From Strobilurus pachycystidiatus (taxonomy: Eukaryota > Basidiomycota > Agaricomycetes > Agaricales > Physalacriaceae), in contig JAHLMK010000016.1 of the NCBI GenBank assembly GCA_019915135.1, positions 682,001-746,000 on the forward strand: 64,000 nt of DNA, in the 5' to 3' direction. Shown one piece after another: positions 42,495 through 54,548 of the stretch. Under the pieces are notes generated by a model that ran no database searches, had not been told where the DNA came from, and worked only from the letters and a program-made list of their open reading frames with translations. The translations under genes were made by a program, and so were the position numbers. How positions within the stretch are numbered: position 1 is the first letter of the stretch; each line of letters starts with the position of its first letter.

Positions 42495-44920
42495 ATGGAG
42501 CCCTTCTCTATCGCGCCATTCAATTCTTGGACAGCGCTTAATGCCACTGTTGGTGGTCGGCTCTTTCAAGGCTTACCGCTCGCATATGCCTGCGCCACGA
42601 ATCCAGCTTCCTCGGATTGTACGGCAATTCAAAGCAGGTATCTCGACGAAGGTGTGTATTGGCATATGGTTGTACTAGCTAGGGCTCATTCAGATTGTCA
42701 ACAGTATTTCGCGCGAACAACACAGGGGGTTTCGTCAACGCTCAGTGGGAATCATGTCAAGCAACAGGCGAACAGTGTCTCCTCGATTACACCAACACTA
42801 CCGATATGGGCCCAATCACGGAATCTGGCTGCCACCTGGGCAGTGTATCCAATTTCTATGTAGGTTCCTGGGTCGTGTCTCGGATGTATTGATACAACGT
42901 CTTGACACCCGTTGTTAGATTGATGTACGGGAACCCAGAGATGTTTCTGCGGCGTTCGCATTCTCTGCGAAACAACAGGTCCCACTCGTAGTGAAAAACA
43001 CTGGGGTAAGTATCGGGGAAACGAGCACGAAATATATTATTGACTCGGAGATTTAGCATGATTACAAAGGTCGGAGTAGTGCGCCCAATACGCTCGGGCT
43101 TTGGGTGAGTAATCCAGTGGTTCACAATGCGCGGAAGTCTCACAATATGACCTAGACCCACAATCTCAAGAAGGTATATCTCGACCGTGTTGATCTCTAT
43201 CTCGTTCGCGGTCCTTATTCGCGTCGACAGCTTTTGTATGACACCGAGTTCGTTCCGGAAGGCTGTCGCCATGGCTGTACCCCCATGTCAGCAGTTACTA
43301 GCGGTGTTCGTGATTTCGCGTCATTCAATGGTTTCGCACTGGTGGCTTAACTGGGGACTAGGCTGGCGTTCAATGGAACGAAGCCTACGCGTTTGCGGAA
43401 GCTAACAACATAACACTTGTCGGAGGTTTGAGCGTTCCTGAACCGCGTTCATCAGAAGTAATTAACATCGTGCGATGCAGGCACTGACAGGTCGGTTGGG
43501 GCATCAGGAGGTTGGCTGATGGCAAGTCTATCAGTTTGAGACGAGTCTCCACTCTCATCATCATTCTAATCATAGGGTGGCGGACATAGCATGCTGTCCA
43601 ACACGATGGGATTAGGTGTTGATCGTGTCGTACGTGTAATTTCTCGGTGCCGTTGACACGGAACACGACTTACCCTCACCTAGGTCCAATTCAAGCTTGT
43701 CACGCCCGACGGCAAGTACAGAACCGCCAATGCGTATCAGAATCAGGATCTTTTCTATGCGCTTCGAGGAGGTAAGCCTTAGAAACCACCACCTTCTACG
43801 TACGAAATCCTGATGAATTGGCCTGTAACAGGCGGCGGTGGAACCTTTGGTGTCGTTCTCGAAAGCACATCGATAGCTTCTCCTCCGGTCACCCTGCAAA
43901 CAGTCATTGTTGCATTTGATCCGCTAGCTGATCCAGGTCTTACGCAAGAGCTTTGGACGATCATGGTCGCCAACTCAGAGCGGTGGGCTGCAGAGGGCTG
44001 GGGTGGAATCTCGAACAAGCAAGCGGCAATCTATATCAACCCGAAACTCGATGCAGCTGCAGCTGCGAAGTCCTTGGCACCATTGATTGAGTTCGGCCAG
44101 CGTCTACATGACAAGAAAGCGGCGGGTGCCTCGATGGTGGTTACGACATTCCCGACGTGGTACTCCTTCTTCATGGTCTTCTCCAGTCAGTTTGTGGCGG
44201 TAGGTACATTTTATTCGTCATGTGGGTGTAATACCCATTCCGTTGGCAGCGCTCGGGTATACCACTAGCAATCGCTTCGCGTCTAGTCGGCAAATCAAAT
44301 TTCAAGACGCCTGTGAGTCGGGAAGAGCTAGTGTCGGCACTCACAGCAGCCAACAATGCTACCGGCTCTCTGATTATCCTCATATCCGCTCCATCATCAT
44401 ACGCTGGGGATAACACAACCAGTGTAACGGAGGCTTGGCGGGACAGCTTGTGCCACGTTACGCTAGTGACCACATGGAACTGGAATGCGACGAAGGAGGA
44501 GAAGGCAAGCCAATATGGACTAGCAAGCGATTCCATCGACCATCTGCGACAAATTACGTCGGATGCGGCATATGTTGTACGTCTCCATCGATGTTCTTCT
44601 AGTCTAGAGGGATTCAATTCATTTTCTTCGCAGAATGAAGCGGATGTTTATGAACCGAATCACCAAACTACCTTCTGGGGCTCACATTACGACAAGCTCC
44701 TAGCTATCAAGAAGAAATAGTGCGCCATTTTACCTGGAGCGATGCATTCCCCTTCGTGCTAACCAACCATTTCCTAGCGATCCTCGACATCTTCTTGACT
44801 GTTGGCAATGCGGTAAGTTGGTACGTTCAGCTCTTGTTGTTCATTAACTAGATCTTGCTCATAGTGGGCTGGAAACCGAGCTCATCACGCTATCAATGTT
44901 ATCTACAGCCTGAGGATTAG
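42495..44920 (+). CDS. BBE-type FAD-linked oxidoreductase (isoamyl alcohol oxidase-like), copy 2
   Basis: Paralogue of 8737-11208 with the same exon pattern. ATG 42495 (MEPFSIAPFNSWTALNATVG, then GRLFQGLPLAYACA). Then FRANNTGGFVNAQWESCQAT, IDVREPRDVSAAFAFSAKQQ, the His-FAD motif HDYKGRSSAPNTLGLW, AGVQWNEAYAFAEANNITLV, VGASGGWLMGGGHSML, DLFYALRGGGGGTFGVVLES, SERWAAEGWGGISNKQAAIY, NWNATKEEKASQYGLASDSI, and the end DPRHLLDCWQC/VGWKPSSSRYQCYLQPED with stop at 44918-44920. All expected FAD-binding elements are present, and only the 8-alpha-His link is predicted. An in-frame ATG at 42432 would add 21 residues. UbiA and gene C follow. The catalytic substrate is unknown. Confidence 0.87.
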
Positions 44921-45257
44921 TAACCTAGTATTCAATCGGCCTGATAGTGTTCGAATATCATATTGCTATGTATATAATAATGAGAATGAAGTAGAAGCGT
45001 CCGTTTCGAGGGTCTGTCAATCTGTTCCTGGTATCAAAACTCTCCCGCCTTCGATCCTTGGTATGCCTGCCCATCGTGTTTCTCCACGAGTTGCCCGGCC
45101 ATTGCACTACGATCCTCTATGCAACTAGAACATCACGATTACATATCATAAGCTTCCTACACTACTATTAGAGAAGATTATAGTATTCTGTACGTCGTGG
45201 TAAAATGCGAGGTACGTATGCTCGAGGCGTGCTACAGTATACTGAGTATTGTATATT

Positions 45258-46472
45258 TCACAGGGCTACCCCGCGAGCCAGTCGCGAAGTGACGCTATCC
45301 AACACCAGTCCGACAAGAACGACCTGCCCAACCAGAGGAGCCAACAGAAAGAAGCGAAGGCATTTCTTCGGATTGTCGATGTCCGTCAACCTGAGCCCCC
45401 ACAGCAATATCTTGGTGGCTACAACGACGCCCATGTAAAATATTGGCCCATGTGCGTTCAGATATCCGCCAAACGCCATCAAGGCGCCGAATGCCAGGCT
45501 GGTGAATGTACAGACGGGAATGGTGTATTTGCCGAGGAATATAGCGAGAGACTTCATGCCGATGCGGATGTCGTCCTGCTTGTCCTGATGCTGATAAATC
45601 GTTTCGTAGGTGATCGTCCACATGATTGCGGCAAGATATACAGGAATCAGGGCGACGGAGGACGGGCGCGTCGTGGAGAGGTCGGCCCAGCCCATGAACA
45701 CGCCGATGTTGAACATCAAACCCAACGGGATTGGAGCAAAGGACATCCATCGCTTTAGAGTCGGGTAGAGAATGTACAACGGCCAGACGGCCATGGAGCA
45801 ATGAAGACTGGATAGAGGTAAGCATACCATCAAAGACAAGGAGCTCGAGAGTACGAACGCGAAGGGGCTGAGGCAGGTGTAAGCCAGAAACACGCCTGTG
45901 GCTACTTGCATGATGAAGAACATCCACGCGCGCTCGAGAGAGATAGCCCCACGAGGAAGAGGCCGATTTTTGGTTCTTTCGACTTGACCGTCAATGTCTT
46001 GATCAAGGATGTCGTCGATTGTCATTATCTATGAACGGAATGTAATGAGTCGAGTCCCGAGGACATCATGACTTCGAAACTCACGAGAGACTTGATACCG
46101 ATACACATGGGAAGATATGCTATCGCACGCGAAAGAACTTGGACCCCGGATATATTGGGCTGTGCGTGGTAGGCCATGGCGAGTGACCAGCCTATAGTAA
46201 AGTGTGAGCTTTCCTGGTTGGTGGAGGAAGAAGTACCAACCAACTGGAAGATAGACAGTCGCACAACGCATGCCATTATGCAGGCGGCAAAGTTCCAAGC
46301 ACGCTTTGAGCTCGGCGCGTGTCGGTAAGGCAAACAGTGAAGAGAATCTGGAGGAGATTTTCGAGACTACAAACACAAAATCGGCCTTCAGTTCCGACCA
46401 TTCTGACTCGTTATATCGTTGTGGTTCGTAAGGCTCCGAGAACTGAAAAGACTGAGGAAGGCAGGAAGTCAT
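45258..46472 (-). CDS. UbiA-family prenyltransferase
   Basis: Three exons. ATG 46472 (MTSCLPQSFQFSEPYEPQRY), then LELCRLHNGMRCATVYLPVG joins WSLAMAYHAQPNISGVQVLS through a GTTGGT donor, and IKSL joins IMTIDDILDQDID across an intron ending at about 46029. The first Asp-rich Mg-prenyl motif is DDILDQDIDGQVERTKNRPL (usual form NDxxDxxxD). The second is YQHQDKQDDIRIGMKSLAIF. Seven or more membrane helices are visible. It closes with SRLARGVAL, stop at 45258. The family attaches isoprenoid chains to aromatic acceptors, as COQ2 does in ubiquinone synthesis and other members do in meroterpenoid synthesis. The N terminus departs from mitochondrial COQ2, so a secondary-metabolite role is possible. It is convergent with the BBE gene. 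Confidence 0.87.
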
Positions 46473-48004
46473 TTAAGACGCGGACACGGACACGATGACA
46501 TTGGGGAATTAAGTTATCCTGCCAGCCGCTTAAGTACCACCGTACCCATAGGCGCTCTTGGACGTCCAGGTGCCTATGGCATGGGAAGCGGCGGCGGCAT
46601 TCTTCGGATTCTTGATGGAACCACAACAGTGACACGGCATCGTGCGCCCGCACGCTATTCCAGGACGCGTTTAATGACCGGTTCGCCGCATAGTGAGTAT
46701 ATCGTGCAGCGGCTTTGACGGAAGTGCCCTGCGTTAGATGACTGTGCAGGGAGAGAGGGAAGAATCCCGTTTTGATCGCCTATGCCATAGACCGAGCATA
46801 GGCTAGAAATACACGCTCGCATTTGAATATCATGATGGGGGCTTGATGATGAATGACTTACGGGCGACGGCAACTCTAGACAGATCCTGCGGCTAATTGA
46901 TGGGATGTTGCCATTCTCCGACGGCGTGTCAAGACATTGCCGAGTATTCGAGGTCTGCATGAGATCCTCTGGAAGTGGCGGGAGCTTCCTGGAAAGTGCC
47001 AAAAATTTGGAGTGGAATTCGTCTGGCTACCAGAAGGTGAAGGGAGGGCCTGTGAGTGAGGTTATATAGCCAGTGCGTAGACAAAGCAGCGGTCGATTGT
47101 AGGAGACAGATTTTGCCGCAAGTATCAGACAGACCATGGCCGTGACTGTTAAGAGCGGCATCTCTGCCAGTGTTTGGCATTGAGGGTAAGGAGTGCCGCG
47201 GCGTGCCGAAACATACTCCGGCAACAGCCGAAGCCAAACATTGCCTGAAGGCCAAAGCCGTGTTCTGTTCGTGCAACCAACCCGAGATGAAGATATGGCG
47301 TAAGCTGTATGTTCTTTGTTGTTATCAGTGAAGATCTTGCGTTTCCACTTGCGTATCCGAAGGACTAGGCTGACGTCCACGAGTCCCCCCCTGAATGTGA
47401 GCCCAAAAGAGTTTGACGCTGGGCGGGATTCAATATTGATGACCTCCATTCTTAGTCGCGTCGGGGCACGAATCACGAGAGACTTGTACAGGGCACGAAT
47501 CACGAGAGACTCGCACAGAAATAACTGCGCTTATTGTCACTTTCCGCTTTTCTCTCCGCCTCGGCTGACTCCCTCCCTTCATAGTAATTCAAAGCAATTA
47601 CTATTCGACTGCTGGCCATGTGGTGAGCTCCTTCTTGAGGTATCCTTTTGAGTAGATCACTCATTTGAATGACACTGGGATGGAAGCCAGACTCGTATGT
47701 GTTCAAATGTTTACCTACCTAACGAATGAAGCGCGAAATACTACGCGACTGTCCTACTTGAGAGACACTTCCCAAGGATCCCGGAACAGCCAGTTCCGCT
47801 GGCCGTAAATGTGCTATGTGATAAACATCTTCGCCTGGCAGCCCTTTTTCCACGCCTTCACATTCATTCGACTGTCGACATTGCGGCACGCTTCTGTGAC
47901 TTCACAGCAATCAAAATGGAATGCCCGCCTATTGTCTCGCAGCCTTCATACTCTACTTATGTCGAGTCAGTCCTCGTTCCCTCTGTCATACTCCCTGGCT
48001 CCTC
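46473..48004. other. No supported gene; short tandem repeat
   Basis: Minus-strand frames 46655-47002, 46929-47276 and 47027-47503 lack motifs. A two-copy 27-bp tandem repeat lies at 47464-47517 (25 of 27 bases identical). The stretch also holds the promoters of UbiA and gene C. Confidence 0.35.
47464..47517. repeat. 27-bp tandem duplication
   Basis: Two adjacent copies of a 27-bp unit starting GGGCACGAATCACGAGAGAC differ at two positions. Probably replication slippage. Confidence 0.7.
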
Positions 48005-49583
48005 ATGCCCAACGCCACGAACCTCCGCGTAGACGACCGTGCCGCGCTGCTTCATGAGTTCATACAACAATACGATCTTCTGATTCAACTGTGTTCCACT
48101 CTAGGCTGGGGGAACGAGGAAAGGTCCTGTTGCGAGGAGAAGGACAGGATACTCTCCAGTCCGGATGTGCGTCCGCCGTCGCTTTACACTGCGCATGGCC
48201 GAGTTTGAGTTTCTGTGACAGGCTTACGATCTGATATTGGAGAGAGCGTGGATGCATACCTGCCTTCACCTGTTCCTCTTTGCCGTGGATTTGCCGAACT
48301 ATCAGGACATGCTACCCGCACTGGCGGGCGGGTGGGAGAATGGGTACTACAAGATGATGCCTGGGGATCCGGACCCAGTGTGCGAGAGTGGGATCGTCCC
48401 GTTTGCGCTGTGCACTGATCAGAGCGTGTTGTGTGTGCGAATTGGACGCAATTCAGACTCGCCATTGCCGTGCGTAGCGCCTGGACCTTTCCTTGCCTTG
48501 CCTGTTTACCAGATAACCTTCACAGAGGAGATGACCGGGGGTTTCGGTACTACCCATATATCCAGGACTTCCTAATGGACCACCGACCGTTGAGTTTTCT
48601 CCCCGTTCAGACAGAGTCGGATGCTCTCATCTCGAAAGTGCTGCTGCCGCGGTACAACCGGCTTCAGTCGGAGATCTCTTCTCTAGCCCTCTTCATCCAC
48701 CGTCCGAGTTCAGTCAACTCTCAGTGTGATAGTAGTGGGCCTCTTCAAGTCGGGCTGGAGATCGCGGAAAGTCTTTTCAAAGCGACACCGCTGGTCGGCC
48801 CGTTGGTCGAGAGCGTGTGCGGTACACTTAGGAAGATTCTATCGGGTGCGGAGGTCAGTCAGTGTCCTAGAGCTCCGAGCTCTAGATACTGTAGGCTGAT
48901 CAGATTTGTGTAGAATGCGCAGGCGTGTAAGAAGGATTGCACGTTTATTGCTGGTCAAACGACGCGAATGGCTTTGATCGTGTTCAAACACATGGGCTTC
49001 GACTCCGAGTCCCAGTCCGCTGGTCTTCATGCGAGGTTGATAGACCTACACGCGTACGCTGCGTTGCATGTACAACCGTATCTGAAACTTAATAGATCTG
49101 CAGGATCCTTCTCAAAGTCGACTACGAACTCGTAGGGCTTAGCAGCCTCAGATTCCGGAAACGCGTTTTCCACTGGGCGTGCATCAGGGCGAGGATCCAG
49201 AGAATCAATGACATTTTGAACGAGGCGTATACGAGATTTGGCGTTTGTTCATGTCTATGTTCCATTACAGCTCATCTAATCTTCAATCTAGATCGAGAGC
49301 CATATAACAGAGACGCGATTGCTCCTTGAGTTACGCGACCTCCAGCATGCGTCAAACGCGCGGTTGGAAGCTGGTCAAGCGACCTTGTGGGCTGGTCAGG
49401 TGTCTCTGGGGATTGGCCAACGAGAACTGCATCGAAAGATGGATGTTGTCCTCAAGGTTCGTCCTAACTATGTATTACACCTAGCGGTAAATACTGATGG
49501 CGTTATTTCAGCTGCTCAGTTCTAAACACACCCAGATTATCGGTGTAGCTGCGCGCATCGAGAATGCGGGTGAGACGTCGTAG
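48005..49583 (+). CDS. Gene C: helical-core protein with GQ heptad tail, paralogue of gene B
   Basis: Several exons. ATG 48005 (MPNATNLRVDDRAALLHEFI, QQYDLLIQLCSTLG). A GTGCGT donor leads to AYDLILERAWMHTCLHLFLF, then PGDPDPVCESGIVPFALCTD and QSVLCVRI. Next is FRYYPYIQDFLMDHRPLSFL with ESDALISKVLLPRYNRLQSE. Then GPLQVGLEIAESLFKATPLV-GPLVESVCGTLRKILSGAE, across a phase-0 intron to NAQACKKDCTFIAGQTTRMA, then ICRILLKVDYELVGLSSL. The tail has AGQATLW, AGQVSLG, IGQRELH and ends ARIENAGETS with stop at 49581-49583. All blocks align with gene B in order. The junction after SVLCVR is not resolved. No signal peptide or membrane segment. MLKL_NTD/HeLo-like resemblance is inferred from the helical core pattern. 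Confidence 0.7.
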
Positions 49584-49775
49584 TACATGCATGATTAGAG
49601 CAATAGTACTGCAGTAATTATAATACTGCTGTGACTATACTTCGCGAAGTAGTCACCCGCAATTGACGAATGTATGATAATGGATATGCTCGCTTCAAAT
49701 CAAACGATCCCATACGGGGTATATTTATGTTCATATAAAGCCTGACCCATTTGTTTTCTTCAGTAGCGATTCGAA

Positions 49776-49864
49776 GTTTCCTTGCGTTAAGCATAGGACT
49801 CTCCCAAGCGTCGAAATAAGGAAATTCTGTGATCCGAGCACTACGGCAAGCAATGCCGTGCCAT
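49776..49864 (+). repeat. Dispersed about 90-bp repeat, copy 2
   Basis: Similar to 3871-3959 in the same orientation, including the core TCGAAATAAGGAAATTC and the inverted left block TTTCCTTGCG. It lies downstream of gene C. Confidence 0.5.
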
Positions 49865-50082
49865 GCCAGCTGCGATCGAGCCCGTATGAGGTAACAACCC
49901 CTGAGATGAGCAGCCGGCAACCATTCGGCTGCTGTTGGCCACTTTAACTGTGCCATGGCATTGCTCGGTTTGACAGGATACATTGCCACCTTCGATGACC
50001 ATCACCCAATACCATGAGCGCTGTCCTACATAACCACACTCTCAATCTATCTATATCTTCCCATTGCTTCCAAGCCGCTGTG

Positions 50083-50466
50083 ATGGCTCTTTTTCGTGCT
50101 CTCGTGTCTGAGAACGACGGGATCAGATCCTGGTGTGCGGCCAGAACATAAACACTCCAGATCTAAAGACACATTGAGTCCGACGACGACGACGACAAGT
50201 CGGATTCAGACCCGCCGTCACGCAACGACAGCATGCCAACACTACTACTCTATCCCCTTTCACCAGCAGCACAGTTCAATCACCTCAGCAAGACTTTTGC
50301 AGACCACCAATGCACAATCGAAGTTCATCACTGTATTAAACGAAGTGTGAGAAAACTGAAGCGAAAGCATGCGAGCGAATGGCGGCAGGGCCGCCATTCG
50401 GCGAGCGTGCTTGAGCAGTTGTTCTCAGAGAAACTTGAGTCTCTGACTTGGGATTCCCAGTGTTGA
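50083..50466 (+). CDS. Possible small hypothetical protein
   Basis: A plus-strand segment encodes an acidic run DDDDDKSDSD, then MPTLLLYPLSPAAQFNHLSK, a basic RSVRKLKRKHASEWRQGRHS, and ends EKLESLTWDSQC. A short candidate first exon (ATG 50083, MALFRALVSENDGIRS) could supply the start, but I could not find a phase-consistent junction. The alternative is that the start is the ATG at 50233. Composition differs from its neighbours. No family known. Confidence 0.35.
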
Positions 50467-50819
50467 AATTTCCTCTGTCCAAGAATTGTAATTGTGTGTC
50501 TAGACGAACTAGTACAACCATGAGCAAGGATAAGGCCCTCAAGCTTTCAAGGACCTCTAGTTATGAAGGCCCACCGCGGCAAAAGGACCGGCCCTGACGG
50601 CATCGATGGGAGTGGGCGAGTATTCAACCATCTGTCTTCCACCTGCTTTGTTGCGCACCGCCCAGAACGTCGAGACTCGGCGGCTCGGTAGTCCTCGTCG
50701 TCGCCAACGTCGGGCACGGCTTCTTTACGCGGCATCTGCGGCTACCAGGCGGCTACTTGAAGAGGTGTCAAACCTTTTGATGCCATTTTTCAATAAACCA
50801 TGCCTTGCCCTGAACACTC

Positions 50820-52771
50820 ATGCGCCGGCTCACCACGCTGGTCAGCGCCGTTGCGCTTGTCCTCCTCGGATATCACATTCACCGGCCAGTCGTCGTCGTC
50901 CAGCCCGACTATAAACAGTGTGACGCTGAGAGCCCAGCACCGCTCAATGCACCACTCCTAGCCCAGCACAAGTACCACGATAATGGCCTGCTGGAAGTCA
51001 ATCCCGATGGTCGGCACCCCATCTACGATCTCATTGCGCGCGCAGAGGAGGAATGGGCGGCCAAGCACCAACGCGCTAGTCGGACACTGCGCGACGCGGT
51101 CAACGAGTACAAGCGCCGGTACAAGAGGGACCCGCCCAGGGGCTTTGACAAATGGTGTGCGGGCTGGTTCTGTTGCTGTTTGTCCCTACTAATATCCTCC
51201 AAAAAGGTGGGAATATGTCGAGCAGCACAATGTCCAGCTACCAGACGAGTACGACCAGATCCACCGCGACCTCGAACGGTATTGGGGCATGGACCCAGCG
51301 GATCTGCAGGCGCTCTACGCGGATCTAGAAGCGCGCAAGACCGACTTTGTTGTTCTGCTCAAGAACGAGGACGGCCATATTGGCGTCGACAACATGCTCA
51401 ACAATCCCGACAATGCTCACGAACCCGCCTGGTCTGTCATGGATATGCTCGCCGACGTCGAGCAGCATCTTCCACCATTCAGAGCCATCTTCACCCACGA
51501 CGACCGCCCTAATAGACTCATGGAACACAACATAGAAGACGCGCTCATGCATGCTATCGATGGTCATAAAGGTAAATCAACAGTCAACTTCCATTTCTCC
51601 AGGTGCTGAGAATCAAGTAGAATTACACACAACAGACCTTCCCCCAGGCGTCTACCGTGGTTGGCCTGCAGCCTGTCATCCCGACTCGCCCGCTCGTAAA
51701 ATGTCATTCAATCTCGATGGTCCACCCCCTTCCAAGCCGCCCAAAACCTTCATATACAACCATCTCTCCTCCATGGATTCCTGCCTCCACCCAGACCTCC
51801 TCTGGCACCATGGCCAATTCATCTCACACGGCAACGGGCCCGCTCCCCAGCCTGCCATGATCCCCGAGTTCGCTTGGTGTTCAACAACCTTGCACCACGA
51901 TATCACCGTTCCGACTCTGTACGGCTGGGTGGCGAACACGTCGTCTGATGATCCCGAGTGGGACGAGAAGATCGACGAGAGGCTCGTGTGGCGGGGTGCT
52001 AATACTGGGATCATGTACGAAGATGGCTCTCCGTGGAGGAGCGCTCATCGTACGGCGCTGCTGGAGAAGACCAACGCCATCGCCGGCACCCGAGATGTCT
52101 TAAGCTCGACCGCCTCAAATGAACGCGTCGGGAATGCGCGTAAGCTCAAGAACGCGTACCTGAACCCAGCGATGTTCGATGTCGGCTTCGCAGGCCCACA
52201 GGCCTGCGGAGGGTCGGTGTGTGCGTACTTGGAAGAGCACTACCCCAGCAAGAGCCGGCAAAGCGATAAGGACACCTGGAGGTACAAGTACCTCATGGAT
52301 GTGCGTCTTCTTCTGCCATTCACAATCCGACTCTGGCTCACGTTCTTTTGCAGGTGGACGGGAACGGCTGGTCCGGCCGCTTCAAGCGCCTCATGACATC
52401 CAACTCGCTCGTACTGAAATCGACGATATACCCTGAGTGGTTCGTTGACCGCGTCCAGCCGTGGGTGCACTACGTCCCCATCCAGGTGGACCTCTCCGAC
52501 TTGCACGATGTCCTCGTGTTTCTGCGCAGTGGGCCCGATGGAGAGGATGGACAGGGCCGTGAGGGATTGGCGAAGAAGATCGCAACGGAGGGAAAGAGGT
52601 GGAGTCTGGAGTATTGGAGGAGGGAAGATATGGTCGCGTATCTGTTTAGGTGGGTTTCTGTGTTTTACCTGGGAGTGAGGAGTGTACTGACGGTGTGGTG
52701 TTTATAGGTTGTTCCTGGAGTATGGGAGGGTTATGAGTGTGGATAGGAGGGAGATGGTGTTCGTCCTGTGA
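50820..52771 (+). CDS. GT90 glycosyltransferase (CAP10/CMT1-type)
   Basis: Multi-exon type II membrane protein. ATG 50820 (MRRLTTLVSAVALVLLGYHI) with a short cytosolic end and one membrane helix. Exon 1 ends ...GFDK-W at a GTGTGC donor (intron 51155-51206, phase 2). The following exons include ERYWGMDPADLQALYADLEA, IFTHDDRPNRLM, IYNHLSSMDSCLHPDLLWHH and HTTDLPPGVY. The CAP10 signature DGNGWSGRFKRLMTSNSLVL, then STIYPEWF--PWVHYVPIQ and SDLHDVLVFL, is intact. GT90 enzymes add xylose (Cryptococcus Cxt1/CAP10 group) or glucose (Rumi/KDELC) to glycans in the secretory pathway. The donor sugar is not predictable here. It ends SVDRREMVFVL with stop at 52769-52771. Confidence 0.9.
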
Positions 52772-53194
52772 TTTTATGACCCACGACGGTATACCGATGC
52801 AGACAACACCGAGGTGCTATTGGGCTGTGTAGATGGGTTTCCTGATTCAGAAACAGCGGTCTCCTCAGCACCAATATTGGATTGAGAGGAACGAGACTGA
52901 CGAGAGGCAGCATCCATCTGATCTTGTCGCCGCCATCGAAGGTCGTTCCCATGTCCATCACTTGTCATTCAGTAGACTACTTATATGGCCACCAACTATA
53001 GGTTGGTTTCTGGGCATTGCAATCTTGACTTGCAACGAGAATCATTGGCGAAACGTGGAAAAAAAAATTCATGGCAGGATCCGAGCAAACATCACAATTT
53101 CCTCGCACAGGAGCTCCTTGACATGTTTGTGCCGACTATATGCCAAAACGAGCGAGGTAGCGGCGAGGTCCCCAACTACTAAGACGCTGGATAT
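52772..53194. other. Short spacer with unsupported frames
   Basis: Short frames precede the small membrane protein, and one (52985-53182, +) might be an upstream exon of it. I could not confirm a splice junction. Confidence 0.3.
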
Positions 53195-53581
53195 ATGGAA
53201 AGCGTGCTTGCCAGAGCTATCAGCTCGACCGTAGAGCTCAACCTAATCGAGACCGTGACCGCGTTGGAGAAGTTGACAGTCAGCTACCTCTGGAATGTCT
53301 GGCAGCAGTGCGACTCGGCATCCGAGTTTAGCGCGTCATACCAGCAGTGCAACAACGGCACGAGGGGAGCTTCGTTGAAGTCCAATGACGCCCCATTCAC
53401 CGCGACAAGTACTCTGGATAGGCTGGAAATCGTCTGGTGGAAGTCAGTCATTACGGTAATATGCAGCACCATCCTGGTCTGCCTAGCTGTTCTTCTCCTC
53501 GGCGTGAAAAGGCGAAAGAGGAGACACCGCCCGGTGAGCATCGCCACCAAGCGAGGTTTGCGGAGACAGCCCTTCTCATGA
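53195..53581 (+). CDS. Small single-pass membrane protein, hypothetical
   Basis: The frame from ATG 53195 (MESVLARAISSTVELNLIET) gives 128 residues. A helical N-terminal part with WQQCDS and YQQCNNG motifs is followed by one strong membrane segment (SVITVICSTILVCLAVLLLG) and a basic end (VKRRKRRHRPVS...), an arrangement that places the C terminus in the cytosol. An upstream exon is possible. No family recognised. The sole support is the membrane segment and the open frame, so treat as tentative. Confidence 0.4.
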   Translation: MESVLARAISSTVELNLIETVTALEKLTVSYLWNVWQQCDSASEFSASYQQCNNGTRGASLKSNDAPFTATSTLDRLEIVWWKSVITVICSTILVCLAVLLLGVKRRKRRHRPVSIATKRGLRRQPFS

Positions 53582-54548
53582 AGGGCTCTCGAATATCCGA
53601 CTTGCTTGATTCTGCGAATACCCGACTTGTTTGATTCTGGGTACAGTCGAGATATTCAACTCGAGTGAGTTCTCACATCGTGAATCTTAGGGCCGGATGA
53701 GAGATTGACGTCTTATTTTTAGGTATCTGGCCGGCACACGATGTGGTCGATGAGGATGAAGCGGGCGAAAGACTTTATATACCACGACGTCCGGCTACGC
53801 TCTATTCTCTGCCCGAGATTCGAAGAACGGATAGCTTTATTTCTCTTGACGGTTGACAAGATGTTTACTTCTGCCCCGAGACATTGTTTCTGATACCACT
53901 CCATCGAACGCTCTCGAAGAATGATGTAGATACACGTTTAGGTCGATGTCTGTATGTCACAATTCTAGATTCGCAAATTGTCTGCTTGACCTCCACTTCC
54001 GCCTCAGCTCGAGGCTCGCTTGCAGAATCTAGATGTCCAAGTGAGACCACCACCGTTCAATCATGCCACAAAGTGACCATACAATGAATACATTTTCATA
54101 CAGTAGATGATTGGTAGATGATACAGTACATTTTTGATGAGAATCGGCGTGGGCGAGAACCCAATCAGCTTTATTAGTCAGAGCGAATGGGTTACGACCA
54201 CGATCATTGCCAAATCACTCTTTCCCTCTGACTACCACCACCCATGCAACTCTGCTGCATCTCCGCCCTATACAGTGCTCTCGTGGCGTTTAACTCAACA
54301 CCGCTCGCGCCGCCCACAAATTGAGGCTGTTTCTGGCCGCAATCAGAGTATAATTAGGCGCCCCAGCCAGGTATGCTGCCCCAACTCTTTTGTTCGCGCT
54401 TACTTACCCATTTCCAGACTGTAACATATCAACATTAGCCGCGGAATAATCCACCATATATTCTTCTTCCAATCTGCCGAATAATCGTCGAGGAATCGGG
54501 ACTGTGTAAAGTTAAAACCCGTCTATCAACACTCGGCCCGCATTCAAC
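53582..54548. other. No supported gene
   Basis: 3' flank of the small membrane protein, then the promoter of the NT-C2 gene. Only short frames are present. Confidence 0.35.

Larger units (their letters stand above)
49584..50819. other. Mostly intergenic; possible small gene and a dispersed repeat copy
   Basis: Contains copy 2 of the dispersed repeat (49776-49864) and the uncertain small gene described separately. The remainder, including the upstream region of GT90, has only short frames. Confidence 0.35.

Noticed and set aside
47464..47517. Tandem repeat considered as a CRISPR-like array
   Set aside because: Only two adjacent copies with no spacers, and the genome is fungal.
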